Below are positions 12,136 through 23,400 of a DNA stretch of 64,000 nt, piece by piece. The stretch's first letter is position 1, and every line of letters begins with the position of its first letter. Position numbers and translations under genes: made by a program. Under the pieces are notes generated by a model that made no database searches, was not told the origin of the DNA, and worked only from the letters and a program-made list of their open reading frames with translations. The stretch is from Gnetum montanum (Eukaryota; Streptophyta; Gnetopsida; Gnetales; Gnetaceae): positions 78,721-142,720 of the forward strand of contig MNCI01015718.1 in NCBI GenBank assembly GCA_015680685.1, given 5' to 3'.

Positions 12136-12643
12136 GGGGGGAGTTGTGAAAGGAGAGGGGGTGATGGGGGAGAACTTTCCAAGCTAAGGAAAAGTTTCTA
12201 AGCTAGGAAAAAGTTTCCAAGTTGTGCATTTGGTCTCCACATTGAAGGGGGCATTGGGGGGAGGGGGGTGTTGGGCAGGGTGGGGGGTGAGGGGAGTTTC
12301 CAAATCCTCCATCCTTTCACATTGGGGGTAGGTGAGATCTATCCCTCTATAGGTGTTTCCAATGTAGAAAAATGCATATCCCCCATAAAATCCATCAAAT
12401 TACTCTTTTTGTCATTCCAAAAGGCATTTTAATCCCCCAATCTCAAATATATATACTAGGTGACATTTTTCACTTAGGGAATGTGGCTTTGACCACTTAT
12501 GAGGTATTTTTTAGCACCAAAAGTATAAAGTATGTGAAATTTCCCATTGTAAATTTACAATGAAATTTTTCCTTAGGACTTAGGGGGTGAAAGCTACATG
12601 ATGAAGATTGAGTATAACATGAAAACTTTTGCAGTGTTTAAAT

Positions 12644-12654
12644 GGCCCCTCTTT
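12644..12654 (-). other. Polypurine tract of Tat-A
   Basis: The minus strand reads AAAGAGGGGCC next to the U3 end of the 3' LTR, the expected place and composition for the plus-strand primer of reverse transcription. Confidence 0.5.
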
Positions 12655-12759
12655 GTTGGTGCTTGGAGGATTGACCCAAGAGGCATTGAAAAAGAATACA
12701 AAACACCATTACATATTATAATGTTGTAGTGCATATAGGCCACATGACAATCAGGCTAT

Positions 12760-12860
12760 CCAAGTCACCAATGTTTCTAGTTTAAGATTGTGGTAGGTCA
12801 TGGTGCCATTTTAAGGTTTTGGTAGGCCATGTTGCTAGTTTAAGGTTATAAACAACTGTT
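12760..12860 (-). repeat. CTAGTTTAAG repeat cluster, after integrase
   Basis: Three or so degenerate copies of a ~30-bp unit with TAGTTTAAG and GGTAGGCCATG words. The same unit is found at 16612-16685 and 25990-26205 in Tat-A and at three matching places in Tat-B. Confidence 0.6.
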
Positions 12861-13249
12861 AAAAGTAGGCTCGCTTGTCAATGATTTGTTGGCTACATGT
12901 AGCATGGTTTTAAATAGAGATGGTTGACCAGATTGGCTAGCTCATTCCTATTTATGTTGGCTATTCTAAATTCTTTGTTCCTATAGGCTTTGGTGATAAG
13001 GAAGGGCCCTTCCTAGTTGGTTGAGAATTTGTTTACATTTTCACATATGGCCTTGAGGACTAGGTCACCTTCCTTGATCTTATGCATGGTCAAGTCATGG
13101 TGATGTTATCACTTCTACCTCTCTTGATAGTGCTTGATGTGAGCAAGCACTTACATATGTCACTTCTCCACCAAATCTAGAGTTTTTTTTTGTAACTCCT
13201 TGCTTTTCTTACCATTGATGAAGTTGTTCAAGGCTACTCAGATCAATGG

Positions 13250-13990
13250 AACCTACAATGCCAAAGGTAAAATAGCTTTAAAATTGTAAACAAGGCTATA
13301 AGGGATCATGTCAATTACTATGCGATAGGTTGTTCTATGTTCCCATAATGCATGAACAAGCCACACATGCCACTTCCACTTACTGTTGTTGAGCATATTC
13401 TTGAGCAAGTTGATGATGGCCATGTTTCCTTCTTTTGCTTGTCCATTGACTTGAGGATAGTAAGGTGACAAGAAAGGATGCTTAATGCCTAGGTTGTGAT
13501 AGAAATCTTTGGTTTCTTGACTACTAAATTTAGGTCCATTGTCCATAACTATGGTCATGGGTATTCCAAAATGAGCTATAATATTATCTAGAATAAATTT
13601 ACAAACTTGTTTAAATGTGGTCTTCCTTAGGGGAATATCCTCAACCCACTTGGTAAAGTATTTAGTTGTATTGATGATGAAGCTATGTCCTACAAAAAAC
13701 TTAGGCATTATAGGTCCAATGATATCCAACCCCCATCATTGAAATGACCATGTTATCTATGTTGCATGTAACTCAATTGATGATACATGTATCAAGTTAC
13801 TATATTGTTGCATGTGTCACATCGCTTACACTTTTCCAAGAAGTCATTTTCCATATGGGGCTAATAGTAGCCTAACTGTCTAATCTTAGTGGTCATGGCT
13901 CTAGGTCCTATATGTCCTCCATAAACACCCTCATGAACCTCCTCTAGGATTGCTCTGGCTTCAATTTTACCTAAGCACTTTAGGAGTATG
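13250..13990 (-). pseudogene. Tat-A integrase (zinc-binding and core domains)
   Basis: The zinc-binding part reads HEGVYGGH..., GYY, then CKRCDTC (about 13790-13960), the HHCC pattern. The core is open for 158 codons from 13729 with MDIIGPI, YFTKWVEDIPLRKTTF, MDNGPKF and SPYYPQVNGQAK. The first two catalytic Asp are present. The Glu expected in NGQAEA is Lys (NGQAKE), a G->A change, so the enzyme would be dead. The C-terminal domain below 13253 is too decayed to follow. Confidence 0.85.
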
Positions 13991-14229
13991 TCATCATAGG
14001 ATCATCGACATAATGTGCTATTGCCTACAATGACATATTGCTTTGATCACTTATGTATGGTATCCTTCTGAGTAGTAGTTAGGCCTTGTGAAGATTCACC
14101 AGGCATAAGGTAAAATTTGATATCGTCATACCACTCCTTAGGAAGAGTAGTATGAACAATGACCACAAAGCTATCCTCAATGTTCTCTGTGATGGAAGTA
14201 GTGTAGTTCATGGTTAAGGTGGGTAACTT

Positions 14230-14660
14230 TCTAAACACATCTTACATCACACTAAGGGCTAATGTTGCAAATGCATTAGCTATGGAATTTTCATTTCTAG
14301 GTATGTGTTGGACATCAACATATATGAATTATTATAAACATTACTTCCCTAGGACATAGTAAGGTTGTAAGTGCTTAGCTTTCCATGCATAGACTTTGGT
14401 TACTTGGTTAACCACAAGTTGTGAATTTCCTTTAATGAATAGGTAGCTAATCCATAGGTTTTGAGCTACCATTATCCCTCTAATAAAACCCTCATATTCC
14501 ACTATGTTATTGGTACATGGAAACTTGAAATGATAAGCAAAGAATTAGATCTCACTAGATGGGAATGTTACGATGGTAGCAGAACTAACCCCATGGATGG
14601 TTGAAGCTCCATTGAAGTTGATGACTACCTCATAACCCTTGGGTACTTGGCTAACTATGT
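14230..14660 (-). pseudogene. Tat-A second (archaeal-type) RNase H
   Basis: The minus strand gives VVINFNGAST, CTNNIVEYEG, IKGNSQLVVNQVT and PRNENSIANAFATLA in order. These match the four acidic motifs of the additional RNase H of the Tat lineage (family: FDGAS, EYEA, GDSQLV, ADALA). Three of the four catalytic acids are Asn (FNGAS, GNS, IANAF), all G->A, while Glu in EYEG remains. A linker with EWYDDIK follows at about 14110. Confidence 0.75.
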
Positions 14661-14779
14661 TAATGTGTTCATCAGGGAACTTAGGATCTTTGGCTACTTG
14701 GTCATCAATAGATGAAACTATGAGTTGTATGGCTTTATCTTAATCTTTTTTTGAGGGTTAAGAGACATAATGAAGGTTG

Positions 14780-15190
14780 AACTTTGTAGTCATGGATTTT
14801 CATCACAATATACAGCTACGTTTGTAGATGTTGGTGATTATAGCTTTGAGTACATTGTCCTTGCAAATTACATTGACTTGGCTCCTAAAGAGGTAGTATC
14901 TCCATTTCTTAAAAGAGAAGACTAGTGTTAAACAATACTTCTCCACTTTAGTGTTTCAGGTCTCATGGACTACTAATGCATGGCTAAGGTAGTATATAGA
15001 TATTTCTACTCTATCATTAGATTTTTGAAAAAGTAGAGAGGTAGTGGATGTATTAGAGATGGCATGATACATGTGAAATGGTTTACTCTCTTGTGGAGGA
15101 TAGACTATTGGTAGTTGTGCCAACTCTTGCTTAAGATTTTCAAAGGCCTTTTGGCATTGAGCTATTCATTCATAGTGAACTCATTTCTTA
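14780..15190 (-). pseudogene. Tat-A gypsy-type RNase H
   Basis: Following RT on the minus strand are QKAFENLKQELAQLPI, PFHMYHAISNTS, IYYLSHAL and EKYCLTLVFSFKKWRYYL, the order of the gypsy RNase H domain, with stops between. The corresponding stretch is missing from Tat-B. Confidence 0.7.
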
Positions 15191-16361
15191 AGAAAGTGTT
15201 GCATGGGCTGTAACTTATCTATGAGCCTAGTGATAAACCTATGAATAAACTATAATCTACCTTTTAATCCCCAAAGCTCTTTCAAGTTGGTAGGTGCTAC
15301 CAATTTGGATATGGTCTTAACCTTGTTAAGATCTACATGTATCCCTACTTTAGAGACTACAAAGCCAAGCATCTTACTGATCTTGACACTGAAGACACAC
15401 TTCTTAAGATTGAGGCTAAGCTCGTATTTGAGGCATTGTTTAAGTACAAGATATAAGTCATTAGCATGATCATTCACTATCTTAGACTTCATGGCTATGT
15501 CATCTACATAATCATTAAGCAAACCTAACATGTAATCATTGAAGATATAGGTCATGGCTCTTTGGTATGTTGCTCAAGAATTCTTAAGGTCAAAGGGCAT
15601 CATGGCATAACAAAATGCCCCCCATGGTGTTATAAAGGACATGCTAAGTCAGTGCTTCGGGTTGATCCTAAATTGGTTATATCCTGAGAATCCATCCATA
15701 AATGATAGCAAGGCATGTCTAACTATAGTATTGATAAGTTGATCAATACTAGGCAAAGGAAATTCATCCTCGATCATTGCTTTATTTAGGTCTCAAAATT
15801 GATGCAAATACGAATAATCCCAATTTTCTTAAGGACTACCACTATGTTCGATACTCATTCTATGTAATTGACAACCCTAATAAAACTTGCTTGGTAGAGT
15901 TTTGAGATTTCATCATGAACTACCAAGGACAAATCAAGTCTAATCTTGCATATTTTTTTCTTAACCAATCTAATGCTAGGATCCAATATGATGTTGTACT
16001 AGACTAGATGTAGGTCTAGGCCTAGCATATCTTCATATGACCAGGCAAATTCCTTAATGTTATTCTGTAATACTTCAACGATGTCTTGAGCATATTGAAG
16101 CTCTAGTGAGGAACTTAGTTTAAGGGTTTTCTCCTCACCACTATGTGTTGTGATAGGAACCTCAACTAGAGATTCTTCGGTTATGTCTCCTACTTCTAAT
16201 TCAATAGTTTTGACTAGGTTTTCAAGCCATTCTAGAGGTTTTTCTATCAAGGCTATGTGGTCTACAAGACTCTTAGGTTCAAGATCTAGACAATTAGGTT
16301 CAATACTCTATTTAATATCACTGCAAGGTCCATGTAGACACAAAGGCAAACTAATTTGCTC
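15190..16361 (-). pseudogene. Tat-A reverse transcriptase
   Basis: The lead-in (16250-15999) is open for 83 codons with EESLVEVPIT and FAWSYEDMLGLD. Fingers and palm follow with KLYQASFIR, VSNIVVVLKK, then MTYIFNDYMLGLLNDYVDDIA with the YVDD catalytic motif (about 15500), KKCVFSV, GFVVSK and LKGRL. Stops are common between 15560 and 15990. The segment aligns with Tat-B 61000-62210. Confidence 0.85.
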
Positions 16362-16364
16362 CTA
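16361..16364 (-). other. Candidate sense 3' splice site before RT
   Basis: On the minus strand GTACCTAG|GAGCAAAT precedes the RT reading. Tat-B has TTGGCAG|GAGTGAGC at the matching place (60998/60999), and the proteins align just after both. Ogre elements are known to splice out an intron between protease and RT. Confidence 0.4.
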
Positions 16365-16611
16365 GGTACTCATACATTGATCCTATATATAAACCAAAAG
16401 CATATTTAGTGGAACTTGGGTAAAAATGAATAAATGATGTTAAAATGCCATAAAACATAGGCAAATCTAATGTAATCATTGCAATCCAAGGTCATTAATG
16501 AGATAAGGACAATTTAGAAAAGTGTAATAAAGGTGAATAAAGGTTACATAAAGGTCAAAAAAGGGGAAGTATAAGGATTAAGGCTACAAATGATCAATAA
16601 ATGTCACAATT

Positions 16612-16685
16612 TTGCTAGTTTAAGGGCTTAGTAGTCCATGATGCTAGTTTAAGGCCTTAGTGGGCCATGGTCACAAGATGTCAAA
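16612..16685 (-). repeat. CTAGTTTAAG repeat cluster, before RT
   Basis: Two clear copies: 'gctagtttaagggcttagt' and 'gctagtttaaggccttagtg', each followed by a 'gtccatgatg / ggccatgg' word. Same unit as 12760-12860 and 25990-26205. Confidence 0.7.
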
Positions 16686-16959
16686 TAGTGGTTAGGGAAG
16701 GTCAAACACCACTATTTGATACCATTTAGAGGTTAAACAAAGGAAAATAGAGTTGTAATAAAACAAATAACAAACATATAAGGTTTTATAAAGGCCAAAT
16801 AAGGTCAACCATGTCATCAAAGTAACATAAGTCCAAAATCAAGCCAAAACATTACATAATAAGGCAAAAATCAAGAAAAATAGGTTATTTATGATAAAAG
16901 TTAGCTAATATATGTAAACAATGATCAGGTTTTGCCAATTTTAGGCCTTCATAGGCCAT

Positions 16960-19900
16960 GTTTTGATGTTATAGGACTATTAGATGAGTTTAGACATTAA
17001 TCAAGGTAGTTTCTAGGCTATTTGAACCCAAAAATCAAGTGTTTTGAGGCTTCCATGCTGGGCTTAGCATGGAAATAGAGGCCCTTAGTATGGAAACTAA
17101 GAAAAATAGGTTTGTTGAGGTATAGGGTCATATCCCTCAAAATCGAGCACTTTGGAGGTCTATAAAGGTTAAAAAGAAGGTTTTGAAGTTTTTCCCCTTT
17201 GTTTCCAAGTTGGCTAGCATGGAAAAGAAGGGTTTTAACATGGAGAGCCAAAATCAAGCAAAAATAAGTTCAAATATGGTCAAAGTGGTAGCTAGAATCT
17301 AGACCTGAAACTTGTGCATCTCCTAGCTTCATTTTGAGGCAATTTGAGGCCATTTTGAGTGAGTGTCAATAGGTGTTGAAATGGCTTCCCCCCATTTTCC
17401 ATGTTGGGCAAAGTATCGTTAGTGTGAAAATATAGTAGGACACTTATTTTATGAATTTAGAGTGATTTTAGAGCACTTTGGCCAAGTTTCTAGGCCCCTA
17501 GGAATTGTAGACTTTGATTTTATAAGTTTCTAGTTGATTTCAGACATCTTTGAAGGCATTTATGGGCACTTAAGGTCTTCCATGACTATTTCCATGCTGA
17601 GGGAGTTACTCCATCATGGAAGAATGGGGAAAATGAGTTTCAAAGGTTGAAATGAGGTTAAACAAGCAACATCTTAAGGCTATGAGGTCTTGGGCTTCTC
17701 CAAAAAAGATCTTTGACTTTCAAGAGTGCCATATTGTCTCTAAAAGTGGAAAAGCAACTCCCCCCTTATTTCCACACTGGAGATGTTACTCCAACATGGA
17801 AGAAGTAAGTATCTTAGATATAGGTCAATTCGAGTGACAATCGACCTTGCATATTACCTTTCAGAGTTGCTAGGGTTAAGGGCTATAGATTCATGTGAAA
17901 ATTTAGCAATTTTGGACATTCCTAAGTTATTTTTTTTTGGCTTTCCCCTTTTCTTCTAGGCTAGGGATAGAGAGCTCAGCATGGAAAATAAGACAAAATG
18001 AATTTTTGGTCATCTAGGAATAGTTTTGTAAAGTTTAAGTGCTCCAATAGCTACTTCGTAGGTTCTAGAGTGCATGAAAGTTTGTTTGATGTCATTCTAA
18101 GGTGCTTAGAAGCCTCAAGTAAGTTTTCCTTTAAGTTTCCACATTGGGGATACCACTCATAGCATGGAAAAAGGGATACCTAGTGTAAAAGAATCATGCA
18201 ACTTAGATCTAGACTAGTTTTAACCTCAATTGACTATGCATGATAACTTCTGGAAGTACTGGGATTGAGGACTAGGCTTTGGTGTCAAATTTTGGTCATT
18301 TTAAGTATTTCTAAGTATGTTTTGGACTTTCCCCCTTCTTTCCGCATTGGGGATAGTACACGTAGCATGGAAAAATGGGGGAAAATAGATTTTCATGTTT
18401 TTACCATTTTTTCAACCATGCATGTAGGTCCCTAAGGTTGCTGGAGATGATGGTCAATGCTTAGTGTTAAAATTTTTCTTTTTTGAAGGTTGATGAGTGA
18501 TTTTTTCATTTCCCCCTTTTTCCATGCTAGGGCTTCCATGCTTAGTGTGGAGAACTAAGGAAAAAAGATTTTTGATTCTTTATGATCACTTTTGATCATG
18601 CATGCTCATTCTCAAGGTTATTGGTTTCAACTGCTAACATCTGATGTCAAAATTTGGTTATTTCAAGGGTTATAAGGCATTTTTTTGGATGTTCCCCATT
18701 TTTTCCATGCTAGGAATTCCATGCTTGATGTGGAAAGTTATGGGAAAATAGTTTTGATACTTTATGATCACTTTTGATCATGCATGCATGTTCACAAGGT
18801 TGCTACTGTTGACTGCTAACATTTAATGTCAAAATTTGACTATTTTAAGGGTCATAAGGCATTTGTTGGGCTTCCCCAATTTTTTTATGTTGGGGCTTCC
18901 ATGCTCAATCTAGAAAATTTTGGGAAAAGCATTTTGTCCACTTTGGTCATTTTTGAGCATGCATGCAGGCCCCTAAGGTTGTCGTTGTTGCTTGTTGCCA
19001 CTTGATGTTGAAATCTCACTGTTTCAAGGGTTATAAGGCTTTTTTGGGCTTCCCCCAATTTTTCCACGCTAGTGCTTCCATGCTCAACATGGAAAATATG
19101 AGGGGAAGCTTTTTTGATCATTTTTCATTGATTTGGCTATGCACGAGTGCTCACAGGGTTGCTAGCATTGGCCATTAATGCCTAAGGTCAAGATCTAGTC
19201 GTTTTGGAGTTTTTGAGGGGGTTTTAAAGCTTCCCCCATTTTTTCCACACTGAGGGTGGAAGGCTTAGCATGGAAGAGGTTCCCCTTAGTGAAAAAATTT
19301 AGATCTAGGTCAATTGACAATTGATCAACCATGCATGTCAACCTTTGGGATCACTAGTGTTGACGATTAATGTTGTGTGTTAAGATTTGATAATTCAGAG
19401 GCTTCTAAGTGCCTCATGTAATCTCCCCCTTTCTTCCATGCTAGGCATGATGGCCCTAGTCTATATGAGAGGAGGATGATAGTTTTGTACCATATTTGAC
19501 CCATTTTGGAGCTTCCGAAAGCTCTAGAGGGTTCCAGTAGGTTCTAGGGGTCATCAGGCATTAAGAAGTGGTTATTAGACTATCAATCTAGGCCATTTTT
19601 GGCTTCCCCCCAAATATCCCTATTAAGGATGAGAGACTTAGCATGGAAGAAACCTTTCCCGGTGTCAAACACATCAAATCCTAGATTTCAACCAGTTTAA
19701 ATCAATTTTGGCTAGGTTTTGTGAGGTTCCAAGGTTATTGCAGATGCTCATAGGGGTTTTGGATCATGTGGGGTTCACTTTGGGTTTAAAAATTTTCTAG
19801 ATGTGTGTTGCAAGGTAAGAGTGAGTGTTATCCTGCTTCTTCAATGCTAGGCATTGTTGCCTCAACGTGGAAATCCATGGTACTTAGCCTTTCTCATGTT

Positions 19901-19960
19901 TTGCCCAATTTTGAAAACCTCAAGTTAAGAAAGGCAAGTTTAGGTTACCAAAAATAGAAA
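16960..19960. repeat. Tandem array, about 180-bp unit
   Basis: Units repeat the order 'tttccatgctagg...gcatggaaaa...gatcatgcatgc...aaggttgct...gtcaaaatttgg.cattttaaggg'. CATGCATG-type words fall at about 18236, 18417, 18597, 18779, 18958, 19138 and 19331, giving a period near 180 bp. Units before 18000 and after 19400 are more diverged. Roughly 16 units fit. It lies between the RT 3' splice candidate and exon 1 of the antisense gene. Satellite-like arrays inside Tat/Ogre elements are known. Short open frames inside it are not genes. Confidence 0.85.
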
Positions 19961-20479
19961 GATATTTGTAAGTCTAATGAATTCGTAAAGTGATAACAAT
20001 GTTCCAATGCTAGGCATGGTATTCTTAGTGCAAATTCATGGGGGTAAGGTTACCATAATGTTTTAAGTGTCAAAATTAACAACAATCTTAGCGTTGATGC
20101 AAGTTTTGGCTAAAATGAAGGTGTAGGGTAGGGCCCAAAATTCAAAAATTTAAAATTTTGAAATGTAGATTTTTTTCCCACCCAAAACCAATATGAACTA
20201 AACTTTTTCCCCTTTTTCTTTAGTGTACTTGTAGTTATGGTGCATTGAATTAGCAACTGTAGTTTTGTTTAGGTTTTGGATGGGTTTTAAATGTCAAGTT
20301 TTGTAATTTTTGATCATAATTATCATTCTACAACAACATCACATTGGAGGAGATCTTTGGCAAAGATTCTTGTGGTGGCCACAACCAATCTTCAGCATGG
20401 AAGCCTCCCATCTCCGCTGCAACCAGTGTAGAACTCCTATCTTCTCCTAATTTTCCTCTTCCTTAACATTGAGGTTGCC

Positions 20480-23400
20480 ATGGCACCCAAGCAACAAGGG
20501 GGAAAGAGCAAAAATGCTATGATGTAGAAGATGGATGAGCATTTCATGGATTTTTTAGAGGTTCCTAGGCCTATCTCCATTTAGGCCCCATCTATCACTA
20601 CTCCAAGGTAGGCAATTCTACCTTTTTTTACCTTTGTTTTTTGTGATTTCTTTAGTTTCTTGCTTCTTAGATGTTGAGGATATTTTTTCATATTTACTCT
20701 GGTAGAGGGATTGAAATGTAATTTTTTAAAAATCCCATCTCCTATTTTGGTTATTCCTATGTAAATCTATCGTTGTTTCATCACTTTAGCTTTGTAAATT
20801 TGATTTTGAAAATAGGGCTTACTACTTTATGCTTTTTTCCCAAAATTTTGGGGTGTGGCCATTTCTTTTAGATCCAGGCCTTAAGATTTGTTAAAATTAA
20901 ATTATAACAACATATTACCCCATTATTTTGGTGTGAATTTAAATGGGTTTCAATGGTTTTGGCTATTTTGACTATCTTAATGGCTATATGAAATTTAGGC
21001 TTTGAGATTTTTTATGTTTTGCTATGAAAAGCAAGCCTAGTTGTGTATTTTGTCTTAGTGAGATGGCTACACATTTGTAAAATTAAAGGCCATGGGTTTG
21101 TACCCCTATTTTAAATATTTTCAATGGTTGTTGTCTTATTTAATTTGACTTTGAAATGAGGAAGTTATGGTTATTTTCCTAACATTGCGTAGTTAGGTTA
21201 TTTGTGTCGCTTTTGTAATTTCATGTAGGTTTATGAACATTTTATAAAAAAATGTCAAATTTTTTGCTATTTTATGGTCATGGCTGCATAGACATTTGCT
21301 TCAGCTTTCCAACAGTAGTAAAATCACTTCGATTGTCCTTAAAAAAAAAATTTATGAATTTTTTTCTATGGCTGTGTGAATCAAGGCAAAACTCATGGTT
21401 GTAGTACATTACCCAAACTAGAAGTGGTTGATATGCTTAATTTTTCTTTTTAAATAAGAGTAAAACATTTTTTTGTTTTAAATAAGTTTTTACTATCTCC
21501 ATATGGATTTTTCTAAGTTTATCATGCTTTTTCTAAATTTGTGCATAATTTAGATTTTTTTTCCAAATTTATACATGCTTTACATAATTTAGATGCTTTT
21601 TCTAAACTTATGCTTGCTTTTTTCCCCCCAAATTTATGCATAATTTGGATGATTTTTCTAAATTCATGCTTTCTTTTTTTCCAAATTTATGCATAATTTA
21701 GACTAAGATATAGTTTTGGTTGTAAAGGCTATGAAATTTGCTAACAATGCTTTTATGGAATCTCTTAAGCTAATTTAGATGAACATCTAAGAGCTATTTA
21801 TAGAGGCTAATTTCACCTTTGACTTAGGAAGTTTTCTCTAAATTTGTAAAGAAATTCCAATTGGTCATGATGCAAGGTTATGTAGGGTTGTGATAATGTT
21901 TTCTTGTTGAATTACTTAGAATAATTTAGATAAACACCTTAGAGATTTTTACAGAGGCTAATTTCACCTTCAACTAGATCTTCTATCTAAATTTGCTAAG
22001 TAATTCTAATAGATTTTATTGTTTTTACTTTGAAAGTTTGTAATAATGCTTTTGTGGAATTCCTTAAGCCAATTTAGATAAACACCTTAGAGCTTTCTCC
22101 AAAGGCTAATTTCACCTTCGACTAAATGTTTTGTTTAAATTGTTATGAAGTTATAATTAGTTATAATGTTTTTGTTTTGGTTCATGTAGGGTCTACTTGA
22201 GGCCTAATTCTCATCATAGTGAAGCTTGTTGGTATTTTGTGCCACATTGGTCATCCCAAGACCAATACTCCACCACATTACATGCCTCTTAAGAAGCTCC
22301 TATTTTGGTTTTAGCTTAGGGTAAGGGGCTTCCTTGTCTACCTCCTTAGGAACTTTAGTATGATGCTATGGTCACACTTGTCTGCAGGTGTAGCTAGGGT
22401 CATTGTGGAGACCATGTTGCCTTGGGTGTTAAGTACATTACTGAGAACCCACTACCTAAGACTACAAGGGGATCACCAAAGGTCATAAGTCCATGCTACC
22501 TTTCAAAGATTTGGATGATGCCAAAGTATAGTTAGTATAATACTAATAATACTCTAATGGTGGCACATAGAGCCCGCACATTATTCAAGAACCCATCGAG
22601 CATTGTGTATCATCTATAGGGGTAAACATGATTATTGTAATGTTTTTTATTTATGATTTTGGCTTGATTACATTATCTAACTTCATTAATTCAACTTCTT
22701 GCAGGTACAAGGTCAATAATCAATGCTTGATTGTAAATATCTAATCCTGGTAGTGGCTCAAACTAATTTGGATGAATTCACCAAGAGTTCCCAAATCAAA
22801 GGGGACTTTGATGAATACGTCACTAGGCCTAACCTTGTATAAAAAAAGTGCAAGGACAATGGGATGATGCATAGCTAGTGGGTAGATTCTAATAGCACAG
22901 ATTAGATCCTTATAGCTAAAACCTCTACACTGCAAAAGAAAAGTAAAGCTAAACATATAGTTTATATTGTTATATGGCTTTAAGTATTTTATTAATTTTC
23001 TTGGTTGTTAAAATTACTCATATGGATGCTAAAATTTTGTTACTTCTTTGTAGGACCTTCCACCTTAGCTAATGTCTCTATACCACTTTCATGTTCATGT
23101 CATTAAGATACCCTCGTCCTAAAGTTTGGTTATGTGAGATTAGCACAAGAGTGGATAAAGGGATAGGTACCTAGATATGTTCAAGTAAACATCCTGCATG
23201 TAGGTTTTCTTAATGTATCCATGGCACCTATTCCTTCCATTCCTGTTGTGGAGATGTTGCGTGTTATCGAATCCTTTCATGAGGAGGTTGGTCACCTTAG
23301 CACCATCATCCAAGATGTTAAGGTTTTCATTGATGTAGGTGTTAGCCTCTTTCATGAGTTATTTGGTGTCCTTGTTGATGGGACAAAGGTTTTCACTAGG

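Larger units (their letters stand above)
11070..12643 (-). repeat. 3' LTR of Tat-A
   Basis: Matches 31258-32776: 'aaaaccaaggatcctt' near 11085, 'actagggacttatgagatg', 'cttttata.ggtctttgggcc' (11811), and 'gtgaaagctacatgatgaag' near 12590. A G-rich U3 segment at 12085-12290 contains runs of 5-6 G on the plus strand. Confidence 0.8.

Noticed and set aside
16960-19960. Centromeric satellite
   Set aside because: The ~180-bp period is in the usual range, but the array is short, diverged and bounded by element coding parts, so an internal element repeat is the simpler reading.
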